A stretch of DNA of 18,699 nucleotides from contig JBBRMT010000078.1 in NCBI GenBank assembly GCA_038230695.1, positions 1 through 18,699 of the forward strand. Reading direction: 5' to 3'. The notes under the pieces were generated by a model that worked only from the letters and a program-made list of their open reading frames with translations, ran no database searches and was not told where the DNA came from. A program made the translations under genes and the position numbers. The first letter of the stretch is position 1. Each line of letters begins with the position of its first letter. Origin of the DNA: QHBQ01 sp038230695. Lineage in GTDB: Bacteria > Chloroflexota > Chloroflexia > QHBQ01. Positions 6,217-14,555 of the stretch are shown here, in pieces.

Positions 6217-7422
6217 TTACCCCGCCTGTATTGGCGGCATATCATCGAGGCTGACGACCTGGGGTTCCTTCATACCAGCTGTAGGGTTGATGATTACCAC
6301 GCTGGCGGTGGGGCTGATAATGTGTTCCTGACATAGCTGCTTTAGGCCAGCGACCGCCAACGACCCCTCCGGCCCGGCAAATATGCCCTCGGCGCGGGCT
6401 AGCTCAAGCTGGGCGGCGGCAATGTCCTCCTCACTCACGCTGATGATGCGCCCGTCGCTCTCGCGCACCAGCCGCAGCGCCAGGTAATCGCCGATCTGTC
6501 GGCGCAAGCGCAGCGGCGGATAGCGGCTGTCCACCCCGAGATCCCATGTCTTGCTCTCATCCCAGCCGTTCTTAAATGCTTCGACCAGCGGGGCGCAGGC
6601 ATCAGTCTGAATAGCATAGATGCGCGGGCGGCGTGACCCCAGCCAGCCCATAGCCTCCAACTCGGCCCAACCCTTCCAGATAGCCACTAGCCCAATAATG
6701 CTGCCCAGCGGATAGATAAGTGCGTCAGGCAAGTTGTATTCGTACTGCTCGGCCAATTCGTAGCCCAGCGTCTTCTCGCCCTCGATGCGGTAGGGTTCGC
6801 GCAGGCTGCTGACATCGAACCAGCCGAAGCGTTGGCCCAGGGCGCGTACCAGTTGATTGCTCTCCATCTCCATGCGGTTGATGCGGTAGGTAAACGCGCC
6901 GCTGGCTACCTCGGCGGCAAGGTGGGTGGTGGCGGCATCGTGCGGCACGAAGGCGTAAGCCTTCAGCCCCGCCCGCGCCGCATATGCTGCCAGCGCGTCA
7001 CCAACATCGCCCAGCGACGGCACCGAGATGGCCTCCACCGCATACTCGCGCCCCATCGCGGCAGCCACTGCCAATCCCCGCGCCCGCAGGCTGGCGGTCG
7101 GGTTAGCGGCCTCATCCTTGAGCATCAGGGTGCCACTGCCCAACTGTTCGGCTAGTCGCCCACAGGGCAGCAGTGGCGTAGACCCCTCGCCGAGGCTGAT
7201 GAAGTTCGCGGCGTGGCGCACCGGCAGCAGCTCCTGCCAGCGCCAGATGCCGCGCCCGCGCGCCGCCACTTGCTCTGGCGTGACGCTGGCCCGTACTTGT
7301 TTTATATCGTAGACGCAGTACAGCACCTTGCCGCATACGGTGCAGAAGCCCAGTAGCTTGTCGGCGGCGTAATCAGCGCCGCATGAAGTACAAACAACAG
7401 AGATTAACTGGCTATCGCCCAC
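6217..7422 (-). CDS. Threonine synthase-like protein lacking the PLP lysine, 401 aa
   Basis: The overall fold follows the threonine synthase group of fold-type II PLP enzymes. It has an N-terminal zinc ribbon (Cys11, Cys14, Cys27, Cys30), the segment SLGEGSTPLLPC, and downstream blocks DVSSLREPYRIEGEKTLG, WKGWAELEAMGWLG and EGIFAGPEGSLAVAGL. The cofactor motifs are altered. The usual NPTGSFKARG reads NPTASLRARG, so the Schiff-base lysine is Arg113 (codon 7084-7086). The Ser/Thr-x-Gly-Asn loop reads SLGD (136-139). The glycine-rich phosphate cup, normally TGGG, reads LGSI (239-242). The C-terminal TGSG becomes PTAG. The frame is intact and well conserved elsewhere, so it is probably a pseudoenzyme with a binding or regulatory role. 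The start is GTG (7420-7422) with a GGTGG-type SD and a TGGTATAAT promoter nearby. It is monocistronic. A rapidly diverging but still active paralog is unlikely without the lysine. Confidence 0.85.
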   Translation of the reverse strand: MGDSQLISVVCTSCGADYAADKLLGFCTVCGKVLYCVYDIKQVRASVTPEQVAARGRGIWRWQELLPVRHAANFISLGEGSTPLLPCGRLAEQLGSGTLMLKDEAANPTASLRARGLAVAAAMGREYAVEAISVPSLGDVGDALAAYAARAGLKAYAFVPHDAATTHLAAEVASGAFTYRINRMEMESNQLVRALGQRFGWFDVSSLREPYRIEGEKTLGYELAEQYEYNLPDALIYPLGSIIGLVAIWKGWAELEAMGWLGSRRPRIYAIQTDACAPLVEAFKNGWDESKTWDLGVDSRYPPLRLRRQIGDYLALRLVRESDGRIISVSEEDIAAAQLELARAEGIFAGPEGSLAVAGLKQLCQEHIISPTASVVIINPTAGMKEPQVVSLDDMPPIQAG

Positions 7423-7450
7423 TTATCCCCACCACCTTTCCACATACTGG

Positions 7451-7459
7451 ATTATACCA
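7451..7459 (-). promoter_or_regulatory. Extended -10 promoter of the threonine synthase-like gene
   Basis: On the minus strand TGGTATAAT (complement of 7451-7459) is a consensus -10 with the TG extension, about 29 bp before the GTG start. No good -35 is seen. That position is occupied by the 36-bp hairpin repeat. Confidence 0.5.
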
Positions 7460-7465
7460 CAAAGG

Positions 7466-7501
7466 TATGTGTAGCGTAGGGATGGATTGCGTCCGCCCTG
7501 G
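7466..7501 (+). repeat. 36-bp repeat carrying hairpin copy f
   Basis: It matches 3537-3572 with three differences. The stem pairs GGGATGGA (7479-7486) with TCCGCCC (7492-7498) around TTGCG. The two changes in the left arm are not compensated, so this copy is partly decayed. Confidence 0.75.
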
Positions 7502-7583
7502 GAGGCGCTACACGATCGGGCAAAATAGTGTACAATGTAATTAGCGCAACGCGGTGCAAATCGTCGCTCGCCCTGTTTGGTAG

Positions 7584-7603
7584 GGGCAAACCGTGGTTGG
7601 CCC
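7584..7603 (+). repeat. Hairpin repeat copy g upstream of the UPF0182 gene
   Basis: The frame TAGGGGC is followed by AAAC, a short loop, GTTG and GCCC, giving an imperfect stem. It lies 64 bp before the UPF0182 start. Confidence 0.5.
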
Positions 7604-7666
7604 TAAATGTGGCAAAGCTGGCGTATGGTGTGCGCCCGGTTACGTGGTTGCAACGGAGGTTATATT

Positions 7667-10597
7667 ATGCCGCGTGGATGTTTGATCGTGATTGCCGTAG
7701 TCGTGCTACTCTTCCTCGGTCTGCCGTTTGTCTTCAACTTCCTGGTAGACTTCCTGTGGTTCGACAGCCAGCATCTCAGTTCGGTTTATACCACTCGCAT
7801 CAGTGTGCAAGGGCAGGTGTTCGTAATCGCCCTGGTTGTCGCTGCCACATTCCTACTTATCAACCTGCAGATTGCGCGGCGGGGCAGCGTGCCTCAGCAG
7901 CTCTTCCCCGGCCAGGAGCTAACCGTCTCGTCCAACCAGTTCCGCGCCATCGTGTGGGGGGTTGCTATTATCTTCGGCATCTTCTTCGCTATCGGCGCGT
8001 CGGGCAACTGGGAGAACGTGCTACGCTTCCTCAACGGCAGTTCGTTCGGCAATAGCGACCCCATCTTCAATCAGGATGCGGGCTTCTATGTCTTCACCCT
8101 GCCCTTCTACGACGCGCTACGCGGCTGGGTCAGCGCCCTGCTGCTGGTCAGCATTTTCGCAGTCGCGGCGGTATATATCAGCGGGGCGCGATTGGTGGGG
8201 CAGGAGGGTACTAGCATCACCCTGCCGCGCATCTTCGGGGTGAGTGAGCCAGTAGTCATCCCCATTGCCGTGCCAACCGCAATGCGTATCCACCTCAGCA
8301 TCCTCGCCGCGCTCTATCTTGCAACCTTCGCCATCGGCTACCGGCTCGACCAGTTCCAACTGCTCTCCTCCGACCACAGTGTGCTATACGGAGCGGACTA
8401 CACCGACATCAACGCCAAGCTGCCCGGCTACTGGATCCTGCTGGTAGTTGCCTCGATCAGCGCAATTTTGCTGCTGCTCAATATCCGTTTCCGCACCCTC
8501 AGCCTCTTCGCGGGTGCAATTGGCCTCTGGATTATCGCTGCCATCCTGGTCGGCGCGGTCTACCCCGGCATTGTGGAGAACTTCATCGTCAAGCCCAGCC
8601 AGATCTCGCTGGAAGCTCCCTATATTACCAACAATATTACCGCCACCCGTCAGGCGTTCAACCTGAACAACATCACGGTGCGCCCCGATAACGTCCAGCC
8701 ACTGAGCCAGGCCGACATCGCTGCCAGCCCGCAGACCATTGCTAATATCCGCCTCTGGGATTACGCCCCACTGCTCAAGACCTACAGCCAACGCCAGAGC
8801 CTGGAGACCTACTACGATTTCAATGATATAGATATTGACCGCTATACAGTCAACAACAACTATCGCCAGGTGATGCTTTCCGCCCGCGAACTGAACACCG
8901 AGGGTTTGCCCAGCGGGGCGCAAACCTGGGTAAATAAAACGCTGCAGTATACCCACGGCTACGGCGTGACGATGAACCCGGTCAACGAGATCGGCGCGGG
9001 AGGACAGCCTAACTTCTTTATTAGCGGGGTGCCACCCAGCAGCTCAGTCAACCTGACGGTAACTCGCCCGGAGATCTACTTCGGTGAGAACCAGACCCCC
9101 CAGTCTCCCTATATCATCGTCAATACCGGCCAGCCAGAGTTCGACTATCGCTCCAGCGCTGGCGATGCCCGCACCACCTACACCGGCACCGCAGGCGTGG
9201 CGATGGACTCGTTCTGGAAGAAGGCGCTGTTCGCCTACCACTTCGGCGATGGCAATATCCTGCTCAGTAACTATATCCAGGACCAGAGCCGCATTATCTT
9301 CAACCGCAACATCCAGGAACGTATCAACAAGGTTGCACCCTTCCTGCTGCTCGACCTCGACCCTTACATCACCCTGGTTAACGGCAAGCTCTACTGGATC
9401 CAGGATGCCTATACCTATAGCAATGTCTATCCCTACAGCCGCCCAGTATCCAACCCCAGCCCCAACCCCGATGGTAATATCACCGACCAGCCCGATAGCT
9501 TCAACTACATCCGCAACTCGGTCAAGATCGTGATTGATGCCTACAACGGCGATATGACCTTCTACGCCTACGACCCCAGCGACCCGCTGCTGCAAACCTA
9601 CAGCAAGATCTTCCCGTCGCTGTTTACCCCCGCCAGCCAGATGCCCGCCGCCATTCAGGCACATGTGCGCTACCCGGAGTTCATCTTCAACGTGCAGGCC
9701 GAGCAGTATCGCATCTACCACCAGACCGACCCCACCACCTTCTACAATCAGGACGATGCCTGGGACATCCCCGGCGTGGACCCGAACGTGGCCCAGGTTC
9801 CCTCGAAATTGAATGGGCAGACTGCCGATCGGATGCAGGCTTACTATGTGATCATGCGTATCCCCGGCGAACAGAAGGAGGAGTTCCTGCTGATGCTGCC
9901 CTTCAAGGCCCGCAACAAGAACAACATGGTGGCCTGGATGGCAGCCAAGAGCGATGGCGCGGATTATGGCAAGATCACGGTAATTGCCTTCCCCCGCCAG
10001 TTGCAGGTGGACGGCCCTGAGCAAGTGACCGCCCGTATCAGGCAGGATCCAGAGATCTCGCAGTTGCAAACCCTGCTCGGTCAACAGGGCAGCACGGTGT
10101 CCTTCGGCAACCTGTTGGTTATCCCGGCGGGCAACTCTCTGCTCTACGTTCAACCCTTCTATGTGCAGGCAACCACCAACCCCCAGCCATCGCTGATCAG
10201 GGTCATCGTCGCCAGTGGCACCCAGGTGGCGAACGCTGATAGCTTGCAAGGGGCGCTCACCAGCCTGTTCAGCAAGATTGCCGCAGGTGGCAGTGGTCTG
10301 GGCAGCGGCACGGTGGTAAGCGGCACGAATACGCTGAATACGCCCGTGCCAGGCACACCCGTCGCTCTACCGACCAGCCCGCCACTGCCGCAAGGCACCC
10401 CCGGCGTGAACGCCGATGCCAACCTGCCCACCGATCAGCTAGTGGTTGCCACCCAGCGCCACTACCAGGCCGCTCAGGCCGCCCTCGCTCTCACCCCGCC
10501 CGACTGGGTGACATATGGCCGCCAACAGGCTGCGCTCAAGGCTGACCTGGACCTGCTTGCCACCCGCCTTGCCACCATCATCACACCAACACCGTAG
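7667..10597 (+). CDS. UPF0182 family membrane protein, 976 aa
   Basis: The start is the ATG at 7667, preceded by GGAGGT (7655-7660). An upstream in-frame ATG at 7607 adds 20 unlikely residues. Seven hydrophobic segments occupy about residues 4-30, 48-70, 95-115, 152-175, 205-225, 252-275 and 280-305. The LWFDSQHLSSVYTTR motif follows the first, as usual in UPF0182. The rest is a large domain, presumably outside the cell, with the family's hallmark blocks: YFGENQ, EFDYR, NIQERINKVAPFLLLDLDPY, LYWIQDAYTYS with PYS, FNYIRNSVKIVIDAYNGDM, HVRYPEFIFNVQAEQY. A Pro/Thr/Ser-rich linker (about 870-920) precedes a short helical end. The length of 976 fits the family. No function is established for UPF0182. 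It is followed 130 bp later by an anchored metalloprotease, which may be co-expressed. Confidence 0.95.
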   Translation: MPRGCLIVIAVVVLLFLGLPFVFNFLVDFLWFDSQHLSSVYTTRISVQGQVFVIALVVAATFLLINLQIARRGSVPQQLFPGQELTVSSNQFRAIVWGVAIIFGIFFAIGASGNWENVLRFLNGSSFGNSDPIFNQDAGFYVFTLPFYDALRGWVSALLLVSIFAVAAVYISGARLVGQEGTSITLPRIFGVSEPVVIPIAVPTAMRIHLSILAALYLATFAIGYRLDQFQLLSSDHSVLYGADYTDINAKLPGYWILLVVASISAILLLLNIRFRTLSLFAGAIGLWIIAAILVGAVYPGIVENFIVKPSQISLEAPYITNNITATRQAFNLNNITVRPDNVQPLSQADIAASPQTIANIRLWDYAPLLKTYSQRQSLETYYDFNDIDIDRYTVNNNYRQVMLSARELNTEGLPSGAQTWVNKTLQYTHGYGVTMNPVNEIGAGGQPNFFISGVPPSSSVNLTVTRPEIYFGENQTPQSPYIIVNTGQPEFDYRSSAGDARTTYTGTAGVAMDSFWKKALFAYHFGDGNILLSNYIQDQSRIIFNRNIQERINKVAPFLLLDLDPYITLVNGKLYWIQDAYTYSNVYPYSRPVSNPSPNPDGNITDQPDSFNYIRNSVKIVIDAYNGDMTFYAYDPSDPLLQTYSKIFPSLFTPASQMPAAIQAHVRYPEFIFNVQAEQYRIYHQTDPTTFYNQDDAWDIPGVDPNVAQVPSKLNGQTADRMQAYYVIMRIPGEQKEEFLLMLPFKARNKNNMVAWMAAKSDGADYGKITVIAFPRQLQVDGPEQVTARIRQDPEISQLQTLLGQQGSTVSFGNLLVIPAGNSLLYVQPFYVQATTNPQPSLIRVIVASGTQVANADSLQGALTSLFSKIAAGGSGLGSGTVVSGTNTLNTPVPGTPVALPTSPPLPQGTPGVNADANLPTDQLVVATQRHYQAAQAALALTPPDWVTYGRQQAALKADLDLLATRLATIITPTP

Positions 10598-10604
10598 GCG
10601 AGTG

Positions 10605-10630
10605 CTGAGAACTGAGGACTGAGAACTGAG
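10605..10630. repeat. 7-bp tandem repeat, unit CTGAGRA
   Basis: CTGAGAA, CTGAGGA, CTGAGAA and CTGAG run head to tail just after the UPF0182 stop codon. Confidence 0.8.
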
Positions 10631-10644
10631 TATCAGCAACGTAG

Positions 10645-10664
10645 GGGCGGGTGGCTGCCCGCCC
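10645..10664. repeat. Hairpin repeat copy h
   Basis: GGGCGGG (10645-10651) pairs with CCCGCCC (10658-10664). The left flank GTAG matches other family members. It sits between the UPF0182 and protease genes. Confidence 0.75.
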
Positions 10665-10682
10665 TGATGAAGCCCTACTACA

Positions 10683-10700
10683 TTCTACCTTCTACCTTCT
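10683..10700. repeat. 7-bp tandem repeat, unit TTCTACC
   Basis: Two full TTCTACC units and a partial TTCT lie shortly before the protease gene's ribosome-binding site. Confidence 0.6.
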
Positions 10701-10727
10701 GCATCCCACACTTTGGAGGTTGCCCTG

Positions 10728-12422
10728 ATGCAGGCTCCTGTGCAGCGCCAAATCCGCCTCAGCCACATCCTGTTCGTCTGCTTCTGGACGCTGGCTTCGC
10801 TGGCGCTGATCATTGACGGCCTGTCCACCAATGCTGGGCCAGTTTCGCGGGCAGTTACCTTTGAGCGAGGCGGGCCAATCACCGCTGTGCAGTTGGCGCG
10901 GCAATCAGAGGGCAACGGCTTTGCTTACATCGCGCCACCGCCTACCACCCTCCCCTACGGTCAACCCGCGCCCCAGGCGAATGTAGCGCCCCTGCCAGCG
11001 GGAGCTAGCCAACCGCCGTCTCCTACGCCCACTCCGATGCTGATCAGCGCACCACCCGCGCAAGCCCTGCTGCACCCGCTCCGCGCTGCCGCTAGCAACA
11101 AGCGAGTGGCAATGCCGACTAATACGGCAACTGCCAGATCGCCAATCGTGCCTGCCACGGTATCGTCTACTAGTCAGCCCACCATTGTCGCCATTGCGGT
11201 GAAGTCGGGTGTAAACCGACCCGCGCCGATCAGCCCGCATCCACCTGCCGCAACCTCCACGCCTGCTCCGCCCCGCCCATCTGTGCCAACTCCCACCAGG
11301 GCTGCGGTACGCCCCACTGCGCCACCTACCCTCATCGTGCCACCCATGGCAACTCCGCCACCCGCCGCGCCCGCGCCTGCCAGTGGCCCAACTGCTGATG
11401 CCCGCAACGGTATAATCGCCATGCTGGCCCAGCGGCAGCAGGCAGTGGTCAAGCTGGACGGTGAAAACTTTATTGATACGGTTGACCCCCAGGATAGCGC
11501 CCTGCGTGCCGAGCAGACAGTCTGGTTCGACGATCTGCACAACCATCCGACCAGCTATTACGCGCTCGAACTTGGGGCAGTGGCGCTTACCGGCAGTGGC
11601 AATGCGGTGGGTACGCTAACCGAGCGATCGCAGTTGGCCGGGCAAGGAGTACGCAGCGTCAGCGCCGAAACAGTGTTCGTGCAGCGCGGTGGACAGTGGT
11701 ACTACGCTGACCTGAACTTTGAGACGCTGGCGAACAACCACTTCCGCATCCGCTTCTTCGCTAGCAATCAGGCAATTGGCAACGCCTTGTTCAACGCCTC
11801 ACAACGCACCTATGCCCAGATTACCGCCGACCTCGGCGCAGCCCCCCCAGGGGTAATGGAAGTCAAGCTCTACCCCAGCGAGTCTCTGCTGCAAGATTCG
11901 GTGATGTTGAGCCTGCCCCAATGGGTGGGCGGCTGGTCAATGCCCGGCCAGAGCATCAAGACTGCCTACAACGGCGCATCGGCCTCCTCCTACGTCAACC
12001 TGATTGCCCATGAGTTCACCCATCAGGTGGAAGCCAGCCTCGGTCTCAACCACTCGAATAGTCCCGATTGGCTTAACGAAGGGTTGGCCGTCTATGAGGC
12101 GGAGCTAATCACTCCCGACAGCTACGAAGTTGCCAGCCGTCCCGCCATCCTGCGTAAAGCGCGGGTTAGCAATAGTTTGTTCGCCTGGGCTAGCTTCCCC
12201 TCTTTCGCGCAAGTGACTGGCGGGCAGGTAAACCTTGCATACGAGCAGGCATATAGCGCGGTGCAATATCTGGAGCAGAAGTATGGCCGCGCCCGCTTCA
12301 ACGCGATGCTCGGCTACATTGTGGGCGGCAACGGCCTCGATGATGCCTTCACCCTGGCGTTTGGGGTTAGCCTGGCGCAGTTTGATGCCGATTGGCGGGC
12401 CTGGCTGGCAACGAAGTATTGA
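10728..12422 (+). CDS. Membrane-anchored gluzincin metalloprotease (peptidase MA-like), 564 aa
   Basis: The ATG at 10728 has GGAGG (10715-10719) eight bases upstream. A TTG at 10713 overlaps that site and is rejected. Residues 12-29 form one hydrophobic signal-anchor helix. Residues about 50-220 are a low-complexity Pro/Thr/Ala/Ser linker, likely a stalk outside the cell. A domain at about 225-335 (from RQQAVVKLDGENFIDTVDP to GGQWYYADLNF) has the look of an NTF2-like fold. The C-terminal domain carries LIAHEFTHQVEAS, with zinc ligands His428 and His432 and catalytic Glu429, and NEGLAVYE with the third ligand Glu451. This is the gluzincin arrangement of peptidase_MA families. Substrates are unknown. 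The gene follows UPF0182 on the same strand, so a shared role at the cell surface is possible but unproven. Confidence 0.9.
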   Translation: MQAPVQRQIRLSHILFVCFWTLASLALIIDGLSTNAGPVSRAVTFERGGPITAVQLARQSEGNGFAYIAPPPTTLPYGQPAPQANVAPLPAGASQPPSPTPTPMLISAPPAQALLHPLRAAASNKRVAMPTNTATARSPIVPATVSSTSQPTIVAIAVKSGVNRPAPISPHPPAATSTPAPPRPSVPTPTRAAVRPTAPPTLIVPPMATPPPAAPAPASGPTADARNGIIAMLAQRQQAVVKLDGENFIDTVDPQDSALRAEQTVWFDDLHNHPTSYYALELGAVALTGSGNAVGTLTERSQLAGQGVRSVSAETVFVQRGGQWYYADLNFETLANNHFRIRFFASNQAIGNALFNASQRTYAQITADLGAAPPGVMEVKLYPSESLLQDSVMLSLPQWVGGWSMPGQSIKTAYNGASASSYVNLIAHEFTHQVEASLGLNHSNSPDWLNEGLAVYEAELITPDSYEVASRPAILRKARVSNSLFAWASFPSFAQVTGGQVNLAYEQAYSAVQYLEQKYGRARFNAMLGYIVGGNGLDDAFTLAFGVSLAQFDADWRAWLATKY

Positions 12423-12496
12423 GTGCAGTCTGGGTGGGATAAATCCCCCCTGGTAAGCGTGCGATGCGTTCGAACTAGCGCCTAACTAATCCTCCA

Positions 12497-12796
12497 GCGG
12501 GGGTCTAATCGTTGCCCACAAATGGTGAAGGGTAGTAACGATGGGAAATATCCGCCTTTCGCCAAGTTACTGAGGGCTGGGAGCGTAGCTCCGAGCGGTC
12601 AAGTGCATCAATGCTTATCGAAAGCGCCAATGGGCCAATCTGGTTAACGCGGCAACCCGCCTGCTTTCACTGAGCAGGGTGGGCGCTGCAACAAAGGGCT
12701 ACGCCCCCAACCCCCGTTAACTCGGCAAGCCGCCTGCTATATTGCACCATTGCACTGTGGGATATTTTTATTTATGGGTAACGATAAGAGCGGGGG
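12497..12796. mobile_element. Foldback MITE-like element, copy 2
   Basis: The ends are inverted repeats: ATCGTTGCCCACAAAT (12508-12523) against the complement of 12770-12785, 14 of 16 matching. The inner block GTTACTGAGGGCTGGGAGCG (near 12564-12583) is mirrored by CGCCCCCAACCCCCGTTAAC (near 12703-12722), and the small hairpin GGAGCGTAGCTCC lies in the left arm. Sequence blocks match copies 1 and 3. No open frame of note is inside. It occupies half of the 613-bp gap between the protease and aldehyde dehydrogenase genes. Bases 12423-12496 show nothing recognisable beyond a weak hairpin. Confidence 0.75.
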
Positions 12797-12849
12797 TTGG
12801 GGAGAATGGTACAGCGCAATAATGCCCTGGTAAGCAAGAATATCACTAT

Positions 12850-12961
12850 CTTTGCACTTTCCGGTTTTGCCACAACCTAATGTGCCGAAGTGCTGGCACC
12901 ACCTACAAGATATGGGCGAGAATGGCAAAAGTGCAAAGGTAGTGCAAGAATATGTTATAAT
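12850..12961 (+). promoter_or_regulatory. Aldehyde dehydrogenase promoter with repeated AGTGCAA sites
   Basis: A consensus TATAAT lies at 12956-12961. AGTGCAA occurs directly at 12930-12936 and 12941-12947, 11 bp apart (one helical turn), and inverted (TTGCACT) at 12852-12858. The first and third form the 11-bp inverted repeat CTTTGCACTTT / AAAGTGCAAAG (12850-12860, 12928-12938). No good -35 is present, since that position is taken by an AGTGCAA box. This suggests a regulator-dependent promoter with possible DNA looping. Confidence 0.5.
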
Positions 12962-13035
12962 ACCGCTGTCTGCCTATATTCGATGGGCGCGATTGCTTGC
13001 GCCCGCTTTTCTCAGAGAGGAGAAAGCTGTCCGTT

Positions 13036-14520
13036 ATGCACAACCAGAATTACATAGATGGCAAGTGGTTGGCCGCTCGTAGTGGCGCGACCTTCAAGAC
13101 CATCAACCCCGCCAATGGTGAGGTAATCACCGAGGTTGCCCGCAGCAGTTACGAGGATGTCAATCGCGCGGTCGAAGCCGCCGCCCGCGCCTACCCCAAG
13201 TGGCGGGCAATACCTGCCCCCCGGCGCGGCGAGATCCTGTTCCGCGTTGGCGAACTACTGGTGCAGCGCAAAGAGGAACTCAGTCGCCTGGTAACCCGCG
13301 AGATGGGCAAAGTGCTGGCCGAAGGTCGTGGCGACGTGCAAGAGGCGATTGACATGACCTACTATATGGCCGCCGAGGGTCGCCGCATGAGTGGCTACAC
13401 CGTCCCCAGCGAACTGCCCAACAAGTACGCTATGTCCATCCGCGACTCGATCGGCGTGGTTGCAGCGATTACCCCCTGGAACTTCCCGGTTGCCATCCCC
13501 AGTTGGAAGATTACCGCCGCCCTTATCCTGGGCAACACGGTGGTTTACAAGCCCGCTAGCGATACGCCCGCTCTGGCCGCCGCCTTCGTCGCCATCTTCG
13601 AGGAGGCCGGGCTGCCCGAGGGCGTGCTGAACCTGATTACCGGCCCCGGCGGCGAGGTGGGTGATGCGCTAGTTGCCCACAACGATGTCAAGCTGGTCAG
13701 CTTTACCGGCAGCACCGAGGCCGGTCGTCACGTCTCGATCAAGGCGGCGGAACACCTCAAGCGCGTCTCGCTGGAGATGGGCGGCAAGAACGCCATCATC
13801 GTGATGGACGATGCCGACCTCGACCTGGCAGTGGAGGGCATTGTGTGGAGCGCGTTCGGCACCAGCGGCCAACGTTGCACCGCCGCTAGCCGCATCATCG
13901 TCCACAAGGCGGTGAAGAAAGAACTAACTGAGAAGCTGGTCAACCGCGTCTCCAAGCTGCGCCTGGGCGATGGCCTGAAGGATGGCACCGATGTTGGCCC
14001 GGTTATCAACGAGGCGGCCCTGACCAAGATTAACTCTTACATGGAAGTCGCGCACAATGATGGCGCAGAGATCCTCACTGGCGGCGGCATCGCTACCGAT
14101 GGCGATCTGCACAAGGGCTACTTCTTCAAACCGACTCTGTTGGGCAGCGTTACCCGCAACGCCCGTGTCGCTCAGGAGGAAATCTTCGGCCCAGTTGCGG
14201 CCATTATCGAGGTGGATAGTCTGCAAGAGGCAATTGACGTGAACAATGACACCAAGTTCGGCCTCTCCAGCAGCATCTTCACTGCCAGCGTCAACACTGC
14301 CTTCACTGCGATGCGCGACATCACCACTGGCATCGTCTACGTCAACGCTGGCACCATCGGCGCAGAGGTGCATCTGCCCTTCGGCGGCACCCGCGGCACC
14401 GGCAACGGCCACCGCGAGGGCGGCCAGGCGGTGCTAGACATCTTCAGCGAGTGGAAGACCCTCTACGTAGACTTCAGCGGCAAGCTGCAACGCGCCCAGA
14501 TTGACACTGAGGAAATCTAA
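13036..14520 (+). CDS. NAD(P)-dependent aldehyde dehydrogenase, 494 aa
   Basis: All family hallmarks are present: ITPWNFP with the oxyanion Asn149, NTVVYKPAS with the cofactor-binding Lys172, FTGSTEAG (223-230), the general base Glu247 in LEMGGKN, the nucleophile Cys281 in GQRCTAASR, and EEIFGPV. The length of 494 is typical. The tail NGHREGG, then EWKTLYVDFSGKLQRAQID, is characteristic of a subgroup that includes semialdehyde dehydrogenases, but the substrate cannot be fixed from sequence. The start is the ATG at 13036. GGAG lies 13 bases upstream, rather far, and an alternative TTG at 12997 has no site. The promoter region carries repeated AGTGCAA motifs, so expression is probably inducible. 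The enzyme oxidises aldehydes to acids in the cytoplasm, feeding central metabolism or detoxifying. Confidence 0.95.
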   Translation: MHNQNYIDGKWLAARSGATFKTINPANGEVITEVARSSYEDVNRAVEAAARAYPKWRAIPAPRRGEILFRVGELLVQRKEELSRLVTREMGKVLAEGRGDVQEAIDMTYYMAAEGRRMSGYTVPSELPNKYAMSIRDSIGVVAAITPWNFPVAIPSWKITAALILGNTVVYKPASDTPALAAAFVAIFEEAGLPEGVLNLITGPGGEVGDALVAHNDVKLVSFTGSTEAGRHVSIKAAEHLKRVSLEMGGKNAIIVMDDADLDLAVEGIVWSAFGTSGQRCTAASRIIVHKAVKKELTEKLVNRVSKLRLGDGLKDGTDVGPVINEAALTKINSYMEVAHNDGAEILTGGGIATDGDLHKGYFFKPTLLGSVTRNARVAQEEIFGPVAAIIEVDSLQEAIDVNNDTKFGLSSSIFTASVNTAFTAMRDITTGIVYVNAGTIGAEVHLPFGGTRGTGNGHREGGQAVLDIFSEWKTLYVDFSGKLQRAQIDTEEI

Positions 14521-14555
14521 TCCCTGTCCGCCGAGCATATGGTGTAAATTGCACC

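Noticed and set aside
9044..10249. 401-aa minus-strand open frame opposite the UPF0182 gene
   Set aside because: It is antisense to conserved UPF0182 blocks. Its His/Val/Gly-rich composition is typical of a shadow frame in GC-rich coding DNA, and it has no ribosome-binding site.
12431..12450. Hairpin GGGATAAATCCC after the protease gene as an intrinsic terminator
   Set aside because: The stem is short and mismatched and no T-run follows on the plus strand.
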